A stretch of DNA of 64,000 bases from Sandaracinobacteroides hominis (GCF_016464365.1 NZ_JADCUC010000008.1:1-64000), one strand, 5' to 3'; shown: positions 1 through 8,581, numbered from the stretch's first letter. Notes: generated by a model not told the origin, from the sequence alone. Program-made: numbers and translations.

Positions 1-171
1 GCGCTCAGGCAGGTCGCACCAATGCGCTCCAGATCTCAGAACCCACAAACATCCGTTCACAAACAATCGGTTATCCGACCCCGTCCGTCCAGGATCCCCC
101 GCCTTGCCCGGCAGCAGCAGCGCGATCCTCGCCCACTGCGCATCGTTCAACTCGTACCGCTTGATCCCCAT
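1..171 (-). CDS. IS5-family transposase, N-terminal fragment (cut by window edge)
   Basis: Reading leftward from the ATG at 171 gives 57 residues in an open frame to the window edge, beginning [20 protein letters not shown] and ending [13 protein letters not shown]. The pattern 'YELxDxxWxxIxxLLP ... [24 protein letters not shown]' is the N-terminal DUF4096-type domain of IS5-family DDE transposases. The catalytic DDE region would lie to the left of base 1. Many elements of this group encode the transposase in two overlapping frames, so the full protein may need frameshifting; that cannot be seen here. Confidence 0.85.
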   Translation of the reverse strand, partial: MGIKRYELNDAQWARIALLLPGKAGDPGRTGSDNRLFVNGCLWVLRSGAHWCDLPER

Positions 172-230
172 CGTCCGCTCCGCGTTCAACACGGAGCCCT
201 ATGAATCAGCGATCAACACGTTTGGAAATC
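1..230 (-). mobile_element. IS5-type insertion sequence, left part outside window
   Basis: The first ~230 bases carry the 5' end of a transposase gene and its short upstream region, read leftward out of the window. The inner boundary is not proven. It should lie between the transposase start at 171 and the Anbu stop codon at 248, and the stretch near 190-215 (TGATTCATAGGGCTCC on the minus strand) is the likeliest terminal repeat region. The other terminal repeat and any target duplication are outside the window. The element sits immediately downstream of the Anbu gene. Confidence 0.7.
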
Positions 231-247
231 CTGAATGTCGATCCCGC

Positions 248-997
248 CTAGGCTCCAGGGATCGGGTAGCTCGGCTCGGGGATGCCGTCGATTGCCTGGG
301 ACAGCGCCTTCGTCCAGCGGGCGCCGAGATCGTGGTAATATTCATCGTCCTCGTCGATCCGGGTCAGGGTGACGCTGGACTGGCCCGGACGCATCACCAG
401 CATGTCGATGGGCAGGCCTACGCCCAGATTCGAACGCATGGTGCTGTTCATGCTTACCAGCGCCACCTTGATCGCCTTTGGCAGTGGCGTGCGATAGTTC
501 AGCATGCGGTCTAGGATCGGCTTGCCGTACTTCAGTTCGCCGATCTGGAAATAGGGCGTGTCCATCCCGCACTCGATGAAATTGCCCTCGCCATAGATCA
601 TGAACAGGCGCGGGGCGCGGCCGTCTATCGAGCCACCGACCAGCAGCGTGACATCAAGGCTGACATCCTCCTGCTGCTGCACCACGGACTCAATGTCGCG
701 TTTGGCGCCGACAAGCGCCTCGCCGACGATCTGGGCGACCCGGAACATGGTGGGCGCGGTTTCCACGAACTCGGGCTCTTCCTTCCCCGGCATGAGCACG
801 CCTTCGTTGAGACGGTTGACCAGCGACTGGGTTGTGCTGAGCGAGCCTGCCGCCGTCAGGGCGATGATGCGCTTACCTTCTTCGCCGAAGACGCGGAGCT
901 TTCGGTAGATGGATATGTTGTCGATGCCGGCGTTCGTGCGGGTGTCGGCCAGCATCACCAGCCCTTCCTTCACCAGCAACCCGACGCAATAGGTCAT
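248..997 (-). CDS. anbu: Anbu, bacterial proteasome-related protease subunit
   Basis: A 249-residue protein of the Anbu ('ancestral beta subunit', COG3484) Ntn-hydrolase family, related to the proteasome beta subunit and HslV. It begins MTYCVG, so removal of Met exposes Thr as the N-terminal nucleophile; Asp18 (ADTRTNAG) and Lys33 (IYRKL) match the expected Thr1/Asp17/Lys32-33 catalytic set. A longer frame opens upstream to 1153, but the ATG at 997 is chosen because only it places Thr second. Family members form open helical or ring assemblies without an ATPase partner; substrates are unknown. It is the last gene of a minus-strand cluster, 28 bases after the transglutaminase-like gene, and an insertion sequence abuts its stop. 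Confidence 0.93.
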   Translation of the reverse strand: MTYCVGLLVKEGLVMLADTRTNAGIDNISIYRKLRVFGEEGKRIIALTAAGSLSTTQSLVNRLNEGVLMPGKEEPEFVETAPTMFRVAQIVGEALVGAKRDIESVVQQQEDVSLDVTLLVGGSIDGRAPRLFMIYGEGNFIECGMDTPYFQIGELKYGKPILDRMLNYRTPLPKAIKVALVSMNSTMRSNLGVGLPIDMLVMRPGQSSVTLTRIDEDDEYYHDLGARWTKALSQAIDGIPEPSYPIPGA

Positions 998-1025
998 TCG
1001 GCTCCCTTTGGCCCTTCTGCGCGCG

Positions 1026-1859
1026 TCAGGATTGGCTCTGAATCTGCGACTGGCCCTGACTGCCGGATTGCCGCCCGAAGACGCCAACCGCAAGCGATTC
1101 TGTACCCCCGCCGCGCCGGGAGCCGCGCACGGGCGCGGCATCGAGGCTGTCAAGGCCGACGGCGACGCGGATATGCGCCTCGGAACCCGAAATTCCGTGC
1201 GTGGGATCGAAGGTTACCCAGCCGAGATCGGGAATATAGGCCTCCGCCCAGGCGTGCGCCGCCTCCTGCTCCGGATGCTCGGAAGCTGCGAAATGGCCCG
1301 AGACATAGCGCGCCGGATGCTGGAGGTGGCGGGCGGCAGCGATGAAAATCTGCGAGAGGTCCTGGCAAACGCCGCGCCCGAGTTGCAGCGCGGAATCGGC
1401 ATTGGTCACCACGTTGGTGATCCCGGGTTCGAACTGCATGCGGTCCTTTACCCCCAGCATCAGCGCATGGAGGGTTTCCAGAGGGTCTGCATGGCGGAAC
1501 GGCTCGGCGAAGGCGGCGATTGCCGGGGTGATTTCCGTCAGGTCTGTTGAGCGGCGATAGATGATCGGCACCAGCGGCTCGTCGGTGCCACGCACGACGC
1601 CATGCGAATCCGAGGTGATGACGGTGCCGTTGACATGCAGAGTCAGCGCTTCGACAGGGCCATCTGCATAGAAGAGGTGGCAGTGGTTGCCATGCGGATC
1701 CTGCGCCATCACCAGCCGGCCGTCGGCGTCGACATCGATCCGCCAGTTCACCACCTGCTGATGGTCGTTGTCGCGGGGTGTAAGCCGCAGTTTCTGGACG
1801 ATGCCGGTGGCCGGCTCGGTGTAGCGGTAGGTGGTGATGTGATCGATACTGATCTGCAT
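1026..1859 (-). CDS. Transglutaminase-like cysteine protease/amidase
   Basis: A 277-residue protein of the bacterial transglutaminase-like family (COG1305). The N-terminal ~90 residues form the beta-rich bacterial transglutaminase N domain (MQISIDHITTYRY). The papain-like core carries the triad Cys165 (GRGVCQDLSQ), His202 (AAHAWAEAY) and Asp218 (FDPTHG). The last ~45 residues are Ser/Gln/Gly-rich and probably disordered. In this cluster context the enzyme is predicted to cleave or transfer peptide or isopeptide bonds made by the neighbouring ATP-grasp protein. It lies 14 bases downstream of the alpha-E gene and 28 upstream of Anbu, consistent with one transcript. No signal peptide is visible, so it is probably cytoplasmic. 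Confidence 0.92.
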   Translation of the reverse strand: MQISIDHITTYRYTEPATGIVQKLRLTPRDNDHQQVVNWRIDVDADGRLVMAQDPHGNHCHLFYADGPVEALTLHVNGTVITSDSHGVVRGTDEPLVPIIYRRSTDLTEITPAIAAFAEPFRHADPLETLHALMLGVKDRMQFEPGITNVVTNADSALQLGRGVCQDLSQIFIAAARHLQHPARYVSGHFAASEHPEQEAAHAWAEAYIPDLGWVTFDPTHGISGSEAHIRVAVGLDSLDAAPVRGSRRGGGTESLAVGVFGRQSGSQGQSQIQSQS

Positions 1860-1873
1860 GTGCCCTCTCCCGC

Positions 1874-2815
1874 TCAGAACAGATATTGCTCGGCGATAGC
1901 GTCGCCCAGCCTGTTGTTGTCAGCAATGAAGGCCAGCAGGAATTCGTGCAGCCCGGACTGAAACAGCGTGTCGATATCGGTCGCGGCAAGCTTGCGCAGC
2001 GATGTGGCTGCAACCCGGTTGGCCGGCCCGCGCCGTCCGCGCGAGGCCGCAAGTTGATCAAGCAGCCAGACGGCATCCTCAAGGCAGGCGATCAGCGACC
2101 GCGGCATGGCGCGATTGAAGACCAACAGGTCGGCCACCAGCCAGGGCTTCACGGATTCGCGATAGACCCAGCGATAGGCGGTGAGCGCGGAGACCGTGCG
2201 CAGCAGCGTCGTCCACTGGAAATAGTCGAGGCTGCCGCCCACCGGCTCGCTGCGCGGCAGCAGCAGATGGTATTTCACGTCGAGCAGGCGTGCGGTGTTG
2301 TCGGCGCGTTCGACGGTGGTACCGAGGCGCAGGAACCAGTAGGTCGCCTCGCGCAGCTGGGTACGGTGGGCGGCGCCGTCGAAACTGAGCAGCGCGCTCT
2401 TGATGCTGTCGGCAAGCCTGACCAGCGTGGTGCTGTCGATCGGCCCCTGCCCATAGCGCTGGATTTCATGCCAGGCGTCGTTGACGGCCTCCCACGTCTC
2501 CAGCGTGAGGGCAGTTCGGACGGCGCGGCCATTTGAGCGCGCAGCCTCCAGGCACCGACGGATGGAGCTGGAATTTTCCGTTTCCACGGTAAGATAATGG
2601 CCGACATTCAGCTCGTCGAAGGGCAGGTTCCGCTCGGTAAAGCCAATGTCGACCGCCGCCGATCGGATGGCGCTTTCCCAGGCCGGCTGCGCGCCGCCGT
2701 GCGAGGCAGGGAGCGAGGCGAGGCGAACAGTGGCGTCGATCAGGCGGCAGAGATAGTCGGCCCGCTCCAGGTAGCGGCCCATCCAGTAGAGATTTGCAGC
2801 AGACCGCGACAGCAT
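1874..2815 (-). CDS. Alpha-E domain protein
   Basis: A 313-residue all-helical protein of the alpha-E family (COG2307), recognised from the start MLSRSAANLYWMGRYLERAD, the 'W..R..ERADNTARLLD' segment and the C-terminal 'LHxFLxxIxxxNxxLGxAIxxQYLF' end. The function is unknown; it is almost always encoded next to the circularly permuted ATP-grasp and transglutaminase-like proteins and is predicted to act with them in synthesis of a small peptide. The ATG at 2815 is chosen over upstream codons because it begins the conserved block and lies one base after the stop of the ATP-grasp gene, which suggests translational coupling. Confidence 0.92.
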   Translation of the reverse strand: MLSRSAANLYWMGRYLERADYLCRLIDATVRLASLPASHGGAQPAWESAIRSAAVDIGFTERNLPFDELNVGHYLTVETENSSSIRRCLEAARSNGRAVRTALTLETWEAVNDAWHEIQRYGQGPIDSTTLVRLADSIKSALLSFDGAAHRTQLREATYWFLRLGTTVERADNTARLLDVKYHLLLPRSEPVGGSLDYFQWTTLLRTVSALTAYRWVYRESVKPWLVADLLVFNRAMPRSLIACLEDAVWLLDQLAASRGRRGPANRVAATSLRKLAATDIDTLFQSGLHEFLLAFIADNNRLGDAIAEQYLF

Positions 2816-2816
2816 C

Positions 2817-4331
2817 TCAGACGAGACTCGCCGGGGTTTCGGTATCGTAGGGACCACGGCTTTCGCCACCGAAGTCGCCCACCGCCGGGCTGTCGACCAC
2901 CCAGGTATCCTTGGTGCCGCCACCCTGGCTGGAGTTCACCACCAGCGAGCCTTCCTTCAGCGCTACTCGCGTCAGCCCGCCGGGGATGATCTTCACGCCG
3001 TTCGCGCCGGTAAGGACAAAGGGGCGGAGATCGACGTGGCGAGGAGCGAGGCCGGAAGCGGTGAGCGTGGGGCAGGTGCTGAGCGCCAGTGTCGGCTGGG
3101 CGATATAATGCTGCGGATTGGCCTTCAGCCGGGCGGCGAAGACCTGGCGCTCCGCCTGCGTGGCGTGTGGGCCGACCAGCATGCCATAACCGCCGGAACC
3201 GTCGGTTTCCTTGACGACCAGCTCGTGCAGATTGTCGAGCACATAGCCGAGCGAATCCGGCTCGCGGCAGCGCCAGGTGGGCACATTGTGCAGAAGAGGA
3301 TCGCGGCCGGTGAAAAAGCGCACGATTTCCGGCATGTAGCTATAGATCGCCTTGTCGTCGGCAATACCGGTGCCGATGGCGTTGGCGAGCGTCAGGTTGC
3401 CGGCATGGATGGCGCTGACGAGGCCCGGCACCCCCAGAGCGGAGTCGCTGCGGAACTGCAGCGGGTCGATGAAATCATCATCGACCCGGCGATAGAGGAC
3501 GTCGACCCGCTTCGGCCCTTCGGTGGTGCGCATGTAGAGCACATCGCTGTGGACGAAGAGGTCAGAGCCCTCGACCAGCTCGACGCCCAGCTTATCGGCG
3601 AGGAAACTATGTTCGTAATAGGCGCTGTTGTGGATGCCCGGCGTCAGCAGCGCGAGGCTCGGCTCTCCGGAACAGGTTGCCGGCGCCACCGAGGTCAGCG
3701 TCTCCAGCAGGGTTTCAGGGTAGGTTTCGACAGGGCGCAGGCCGCCGGTGGAGGCGAGGGCATGGATCATTTCCGGCACGAGGCGGAGCATCACCTCTCG
3801 GTTTTCCATCATATAGGAAACGCCGGAGGGCGTGCGTGCATTGTCTTCCAGCACGAAGAATTCGTCGGGGCCGGTGCGGACCAGGTCGATGCCGGCGATG
3901 TGCACCCAGACATCCTTGGCCGGGCGTCGGCCCACCTGCGGCAGGCAGAACTGGGGGTTGAGGAGGATCAGTTCCTCCGGGACGATTCCGGCCTTTATGC
4001 ACTCGCGCGGGCCGTAGACATCGGCAAGGAACATGTTGAGCGCCTGCACGCGCTGGGTGAGGCCTTCCTCCAGGCCCTTCCATTCGGTGCCGGAAATCAC
4101 CCTTGGGACGATATCGAAGGGGATCAGTCGTTCCTGTGCGTCCGGGTCTCCGTAGACGGCGAAGGTGATGCCGATGCGGCGGAAGAAAAGCTCTGCCTGC
4201 CGGCGCCGGGTTTCCAGCAGCTCGGGCGGGGCCGACTTCAGCCAGCGGGCGACTTCACCGTAGGCAGCGCGAACATCGTCTCCGCCAAAGGGCGCAAATC
4301 CAAATGTCTCGTCGAAGGCGCGTGCTGTCAC
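2817..4331 (-). CDS. Circularly permuted type 2 ATP-grasp protein
   Basis: A 504-residue member of the circularly permuted ATP-grasp family (COG2308). Recognisable blocks are the N-terminal 'IPFDIVPRVI' region (about residues 69-80), 'LEDNARTPSG' (161-170) and the glycine-rich 'VKETDGSGGYGM' (373-384), thought to bind ATP and Mg2+. The family is predicted to ligate amino acids or add them to a carboxylate. With alpha-E, transglutaminase-like and Anbu genes it forms the operon type described bioinformatically as a predicted peptide-synthesis and processing system. No product is known. The start ATG at 4331 lies 49 bases after the upstream lipoprotein gene on the same strand. Confidence 0.93.
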   Translation of the reverse strand: MTARAFDETFGFAPFGGDDVRAAYGEVARWLKSAPPELLETRRRQAELFFRRIGITFAVYGDPDAQERLIPFDIVPRVISGTEWKGLEEGLTQRVQALNMFLADVYGPRECIKAGIVPEELILLNPQFCLPQVGRRPAKDVWVHIAGIDLVRTGPDEFFVLEDNARTPSGVSYMMENREVMLRLVPEMIHALASTGGLRPVETYPETLLETLTSVAPATCSGEPSLALLTPGIHNSAYYEHSFLADKLGVELVEGSDLFVHSDVLYMRTTEGPKRVDVLYRRVDDDFIDPLQFRSDSALGVPGLVSAIHAGNLTLANAIGTGIADDKAIYSYMPEIVRFFTGRDPLLHNVPTWRCREPDSLGYVLDNLHELVVKETDGSGGYGMLVGPHATQAERQVFAARLKANPQHYIAQPTLALSTCPTLTASGLAPRHVDLRPFVLTGANGVKIIPGGLTRVALKEGSLVVNSSQGGGTKDTWVVDSPAVGDFGGESRGPYDTETPASLV

Positions 4332-4380
4332 ATCCGCATACTGTGCGGTGCAGCAAAGTCGTGCAACTGCTTTCTTCTCG

Positions 4381-5310
4381 CTATTGGTCGTTCACTACCG
4401 AACGCCCCTGCGAACGGACCTCGCGCTGGGTGCTGCGCGAGGGCTGGCTTGCCTGAGGCTGGCGTTGCGGACGGGCGACCTCTTGCCGGGGCCGGGATTG
4501 TTCCGGCTGGGCCTGTGGGGGCCTTGCCGGCGGCGGTTGCCGGTTCAGGCCGGGACGTTGGCCGCCCTGCCATCCCTGCGGCGGTTGGCGGTTGCCGCCC
4601 TGCCATGCCTGCTGGCCCGGCTGACGCTCTCCGCGCTGCCATTGGGGGCGGGGCGGGCGCTGGCCGTTGCCGGCCGACTGGTCGACCTGTGCGGGACGTT
4701 CGCCGCCCTGCCATTCGGGCGGGGTGCGGGGATGGGAATTCGGCGGGATGCGGAACGGCGGTCGTGGCGTTGCGACCTGATCGCCGGGACGGGGCCGGCC
4801 TGCGTCGGGTTTTTCCGGACGCGGCTTGCCGATCCACGGGTTGCGGCCGCGATAGCCATAGGGGGCGCTGGGCGACCACATGCCATCGGAGCGCCAATCG
4901 ACCCAGGAGCCGCCGAAGCGGGTATCGGGCACCCAGTACCAGCCGAGCCGGGGGTCCTGGCCCCAGCGGCCATAATGGTAGGTCGCCCAGCCGAACGGCT
5001 CCTGCGAGACCCAGCGGCGGCCATAGCGGCTGTCGGTTCGCCAGTAGCCGCGGCTGTACGGGCTCCAGCCGGAGCCGACGTTGCCGGGCCAGAACACCTG
5101 ACCATAGCCGGGGTAGCTGCCCCAGCGGCCATATTGCGAGAGCGGGCCATAGAAGAGGTCAATGGAGGCGGCATTCTGCCCCCACCAGCCCACCGGGGCG
5201 GGATAATCATAGCCGTAGCGATCAGAGCCGGGCGCCTCTGACCAATCGTCGAGTGTCATGCATCCGGCGAGGGAGAGGCCGGCGAGAATCGGGACCAGAA
5301 GGCGTTTCAT
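4381..5310 (-). CDS. YXWGXW-type lipoprotein with Pro/Gln-rich tail
   Basis: A 309-residue predicted lipoprotein. MKRLL begins a signal peptide with a lipobox ending LAGC, so Cys17 would be acylated. Residues ~25-150 are rich in Trp, Tyr and Gly with recurring blocks (YGRWG, GYWRTD, YHYGRWG, LGWYWVPD) typical of the DUF6600/YXWGXW envelope family. From about residue 165 to the end it is Pro/Gln/Arg-rich, with repeated 'WQGG' motifs, and probably disordered. The start at 5310 is set by the signal peptide. It lies 49 bases upstream of the ATP-grasp gene in the same direction, so it may be the first gene of the Anbu operon; that link is inference. The function is unknown. Confidence 0.8.
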   Translation of the reverse strand: MKRLLVPILAGLSLAGCMTLDDWSEAPGSDRYGYDYPAPVGWWGQNAASIDLFYGPLSQYGRWGSYPGYGQVFWPGNVGSGWSPYSRGYWRTDSRYGRRWVSQEPFGWATYHYGRWGQDPRLGWYWVPDTRFGGSWVDWRSDGMWSPSAPYGYRGRNPWIGKPRPEKPDAGRPRPGDQVATPRPPFRIPPNSHPRTPPEWQGGERPAQVDQSAGNGQRPPRPQWQRGERQPGQQAWQGGNRQPPQGWQGGQRPGLNRQPPPARPPQAQPEQSRPRQEVARPQRQPQASQPSRSTQREVRSQGRSVVNDQ

Positions 5311-5393
5311 GGCGGAAATGTTGCGACTTCGCTGTTGAATGGCGGCTGACCAAATGCGTATCGAAGGGGCAAGGCAAGGGATTGGGGATCGCG

Positions 5394-7172
5394 ATGATTG
5401 CAACACGACTGTTGGCCGCTGCCGGAACGATGCTGTTGCTGTCATCGGCGCCCGTGGCCCTTGCGGCACCGACCGGCGGCGCAGCCGCCGAGGCAGGGAC
5501 AGCCGATTCGCGGCTGAAGGCGCTGTATGCGGCGGAGTTTGCCTGGCGGCGGGCGGAGGAAGGGCGGCTGCCCGGGTTCGGTCCGGAGTCGATGGGCGAC
5601 CGGCTGCCGCGGGTGGATCCGAAATCGCAGGCGGCACGGCTGGCCTATTGGCAGGATGTGCTGAAACAGCTGGACGCCATTCCGCTGGACCAGCTGTCTC
5701 CGGAAGAGCGGGTGAATGCGCAGGTTTTCCGCTCCATGGTGGAAACCAGCGCTTCGGAAATCCGCTGGAAACAATATGAGATCCCGTTCAACGCCGACAG
5801 CTTCTTCTGGGCCGATATCGCGCCCTATTCGGGCGAAGGCTTTGCCGATGCCGACCAGTATCGCCGCTATATCGCCCGGATCCGCGATGTGCCGCGCTAT
5901 TTCGACGAGAATATCGCCAACATGCGCGCCGGGCTGAAGCGCGGCTTCAGCAATCCGAAACAGACGCTGGTGGGGCGCGAGAAGACCATAGACCCCTATC
6001 TGAAGGCGGATGCGAGCAACCCGCTCCTTGCACCGTTCAGGTCGATGCCGACGACAATCCCGGCTGCCGAGCAGGCGGCGCTGCGGGCCGATGGCGAGGC
6101 GGCGATCCGCGAAGCTGCGGTGCCTGCCTTCACGCGGCTGAGCGACTTCATCCGCAACGACTATATTCCCAACGCGCGGAAAAGCATCGGCGCGTCGGAC
6201 ATGCCGGATGGCCGGGCCTTTTATGCGGCTCAGGTGAAGGCCTTTACCACGACCGACATGACGCCGCGCGAAATCCACGAGCTGGGCCTGAAGGAAGTGG
6301 CGCGCATCCAGGCCGACATGGAAAAGACCAAGGCCGCCGCCGGCTTCGACGGCAGCCTGAAGGACTTCATCGCCTTTCTGAAGAGCGACCCGCAATTCTA
6401 TGCGAAGACCCCGCACGAGCTGCTGGCGGAGACCGCCTATGTGGTGATGGAAGTGAATGGTCAGCTGAAGGACTATTTCGGCACCCTGCCCCGCTTTCGG
6501 CATGGAATCGTGCCGGTGCCGGATGCCATTGCCCCCATCTATACCAGCGGCCGCGGCGGGCTCGAGAACTGCATGATGAACACATACAAGCTGGACTCGC
6601 GGCCTATGTATTCGCTGCCGGCGCTGACGCTGCACGAATGCACGCCGGGGCACAGCTTCCAGGCGGCGCTGGCGCTGGAGGCGCCGGAGCGGCCCGACTT
6701 CCGAAAGGAGCTGTATTTCTCGGGCTATGGCGAGGGCTGGGGGCTCTATACCGAGTGGCTGGGGACTTTGATGGGGGTGTATGACACGCCCTATAAGGAG
6801 TTCGGGCGGCAGAGCTATGAGATGTGGCGCGCGGTGCGGCTGGTGGTGGATACCGGCATGCACGAATATGGCTGGAGCCGCGAGAAGGCGCTGCACTATA
6901 TGAAGGATCATCTGGCGCTTTCCGATCTGGAAATCACCAATGAGGTCGATCGCTATATCAGCTGGCCGGGGCAGGCCCTGGCCTACAAGCTGGGGGAGCT
7001 GACGATCCGCCGGCTGCGGGCCGAGGCGGAGGCGAAGCTGGGGCCGAAGTTCGACCAGCGGGCGTTCCATGACCGGATACTGGGGATGGGCGCGGTGCCC
7101 TTGCCGGTGCTGGAGAGGGAGATGCGGACGTGGATGGCGGCGGAGGTGGCGAAACCCGGCGCGCAACGCTGA
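5394..7172 (+). CDS. Secreted DUF885 family protein, putative metallohydrolase
   Basis: A 592-residue protein of the DUF885 family. The N-terminus has a Sec signal peptide with probable cleavage after VALA at residue 24. The family's HExxPGH-like metal motif is present as HECTPGH (residues 414-420), followed by the 'GYGEGWGLYTE' helix (Glu447) as the likely third ligand region. Relatives are uncharacterised or act as carboxypeptidase-like or ester hydrolases in the periplasm; the substrate here is unknown. The frame is open for 2.3 kb upstream, but that extension is antisense to real genes; the ATG at 5394 starts the signal peptide. It is divergent from the lipoprotein gene across 83 bases. 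Confidence 0.88.
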   Translation: MIATRLLAAAGTMLLLSSAPVALAAPTGGAAAEAGTADSRLKALYAAEFAWRRAEEGRLPGFGPESMGDRLPRVDPKSQAARLAYWQDVLKQLDAIPLDQLSPEERVNAQVFRSMVETSASEIRWKQYEIPFNADSFFWADIAPYSGEGFADADQYRRYIARIRDVPRYFDENIANMRAGLKRGFSNPKQTLVGREKTIDPYLKADASNPLLAPFRSMPTTIPAAEQAALRADGEAAIREAAVPAFTRLSDFIRNDYIPNARKSIGASDMPDGRAFYAAQVKAFTTTDMTPREIHELGLKEVARIQADMEKTKAAAGFDGSLKDFIAFLKSDPQFYAKTPHELLAETAYVVMEVNGQLKDYFGTLPRFRHGIVPVPDAIAPIYTSGRGGLENCMMNTYKLDSRPMYSLPALTLHECTPGHSFQAALALEAPERPDFRKELYFSGYGEGWGLYTEWLGTLMGVYDTPYKEFGRQSYEMWRAVRLVVDTGMHEYGWSREKALHYMKDHLALSDLEITNEVDRYISWPGQALAYKLGELTIRRLRAEAEAKLGPKFDQRAFHDRILGMGAVPLPVLEREMRTWMAAEVAKPGAQR

Positions 7173-7394
7173 GGTCAGGCCTTTTAGGGATTTGCCCTGG
7201 CAAAGTTCCCAAACTTCCCACCGACTCGTGCGTACGTGCGCCGGCGCGTGCGGGTGCGCGCGTAGCGAAGCGGACTTGTGTAGGACAGGGGAGTTTCGTG
7301 CGTGCCGTAGCTGCCGCATTGCCCATCCATGGCAGGAACCTCGCCTGTAGGACAGGGCGGGCGCGGCCTCGGTTGGCGGAGGCCGCGCCTTCCT
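7173..7394. other. Intergenic region between convergent genes, repeat-like
   Basis: This 222-base spacer separates two convergent genes and holds no convincing gene. It contains an alternating CG/TG/CA-rich tract (7227-7265) and two copies of the 12-mer TGTAGGACAGGG (7279-7290 and 7346-7357) 67 bases apart. It ends in a perfect hairpin (7361-7388). The composition looks like a dispersed intergenic element, which cannot be tested without the genome. Confidence 0.5.
7361..7388. terminator. Bidirectional hairpin between convergent genes
   Basis: A perfect 10-base-pair stem, GCGCGGCCTC with GAGGCCGCGC, encloses an 8-base loop. It sits between the ends of the DUF885 gene and the acyl-CoA dehydrogenase gene. 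There is no strong U-run (CTTCCTTC follows on the plus strand), so it may act as a weak or Rho-assisted terminator in both directions. Confidence 0.6.
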
Positions 7395-8519
7395 TCAGAT
7401 CAGCGCTTCGAGGCGGCCCATGTGATAGTCGTAGTCGCCATATTGCGTCTCCAGGATGGAGAGCCGCTTGAAATAGTGGCCGGCTGCGAGTTCGGTGGTG
7501 ATGCCGATGCCGCCATGGGTTTGCACGGCCGCCTGGCCCAGCAGGCGGGCGCCCTTGTTGACCTTGGCCTTGGCCTGGCTCACCCACTTCGTGCGTTCCG
7601 GATCGTCGAGGCGCAGCGTGCCCATCAGGGTCATCGAGGTCGCCTGTTCGGCCTCCATGAACATGTCGACGAGGCGGTGCTGGATCACCTGGAACTCGCC
7701 GATGGCCTTGCCGAACTGCTTGCGCTGCTTGGCGTAATCCAGCGTCAGTTCGTGCAGCTTGCGCATGGCGCCGGTGGCCTCGGCGCAGGCGGCCATGGTG
7801 GCGTGGTCGATCAGTTGCTCGACAAGCGGCAGGGCGCCGCCTTCGGCGCCCAGCAGGGCGTGCGGGCCGACATTGGCGTTTTCGAAATAGACTTCCGAGG
7901 CCATGTTGCCGTCGACCGTGGGGTAGTCGCGGCGGACGACGCCCTTGGTGTTGGCTTCGACCAGGAACAGGGAGACGCCCCTGGCTTCGCGCTGGCTGCC
8001 TGCCGTGCGGGCCGTGACCAGCAGGTGCGTGGCGTAGGGCGCGGCGAGGACGACGGCCTTGTGGCCGTTCAGCGTCCAGCCGGAGCCGTCGGCCTTTGCC
8101 GTGGTCTTCAGGTCGGCGAGGTTGTAGCGGCCCTGCGGCTCGTAGAAGCCGGCGCCGATGATGGCTTCGCCGCCGATGATGGCGGGGACGAGCGTTTCGG
8201 CATGTTCGCCGCCGGTGGCGACGAGGGCGCCGGCGCCGATGACGACGGTAGGGATATAGGGCTCGACGGCGATGGCGCGGCCGAGTTCTTCCATCAGCAC
8301 CATGCTGTCGATCGGGCCGCCGCCGAAGCCGCCATATTGTTCCGGGAGCGCAGCACCGAGGATGCCGAGCTCGGTGGCGAGCGCCTTCCACTGGCCGGGA
8401 TCGCGGCCGCCGTCGCGGGCAAGCATCGCCTGCCGCTTGTCGAAGTCGTAGTTGTCGGCGAGGTAACGGCCGAGCGTGTCGCGCAGCATCGACTGCGTTT
8501 CGGTGAAGTTGAAGTCCAA
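7395..8519 (-). CDS. Acyl-CoA dehydrogenase, second subunit-like
   Basis: A 374-residue acyl-CoA dehydrogenase. It has the N-terminal helical domain (MDFNFTETQSMLRDTLGRYL), the middle beta domain with 'GWTLNGHKAVVLAAPYA' and 'GVSLFLVEAN', and the C-terminal helical domain with 'QRKQFGKAIGEFQVIQHRL'. The usual C-terminal 'YEGT.EI' catalytic segment is absent (the end reads LETQYGDYDYHMGRLEAL). This is typical of the PimD-like partner in paired dehydrogenases. It follows another dehydrogenase gene by 62 bases on the same strand. The pair probably oxidises a branched, dicarboxylic or steroid-type acyl-CoA; the substrate is not deducible. Confidence 0.88.
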   Translation of the reverse strand: MDFNFTETQSMLRDTLGRYLADNYDFDKRQAMLARDGGRDPGQWKALATELGILGAALPEQYGGFGGGPIDSMVLMEELGRAIAVEPYIPTVVIGAGALVATGGEHAETLVPAIIGGEAIIGAGFYEPQGRYNLADLKTTAKADGSGWTLNGHKAVVLAAPYATHLLVTARTAGSQREARGVSLFLVEANTKGVVRRDYPTVDGNMASEVYFENANVGPHALLGAEGGALPLVEQLIDHATMAACAEATGAMRKLHELTLDYAKQRKQFGKAIGEFQVIQHRLVDMFMEAEQATSMTLMGTLRLDDPERTKWVSQAKAKVNKGARLLGQAAVQTHGGIGITTELAAGHYFKRLSILETQYGDYDYHMGRLEALI

Positions 8520-8581
8520 ACTATCCTCCCGGAATATCTTGAATCAGGCGGCCCCGGATCGCGCCCGGGGCGACGAGTTGG

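Noticed and set aside
3036-5393. Long plus-strand extension upstream of the DUF885 gene
   Set aside because: It is antisense to the ATP-grasp and lipoprotein genes, has biased composition from the high-GC third codon position, and the signal peptide at 5394 marks the true start.
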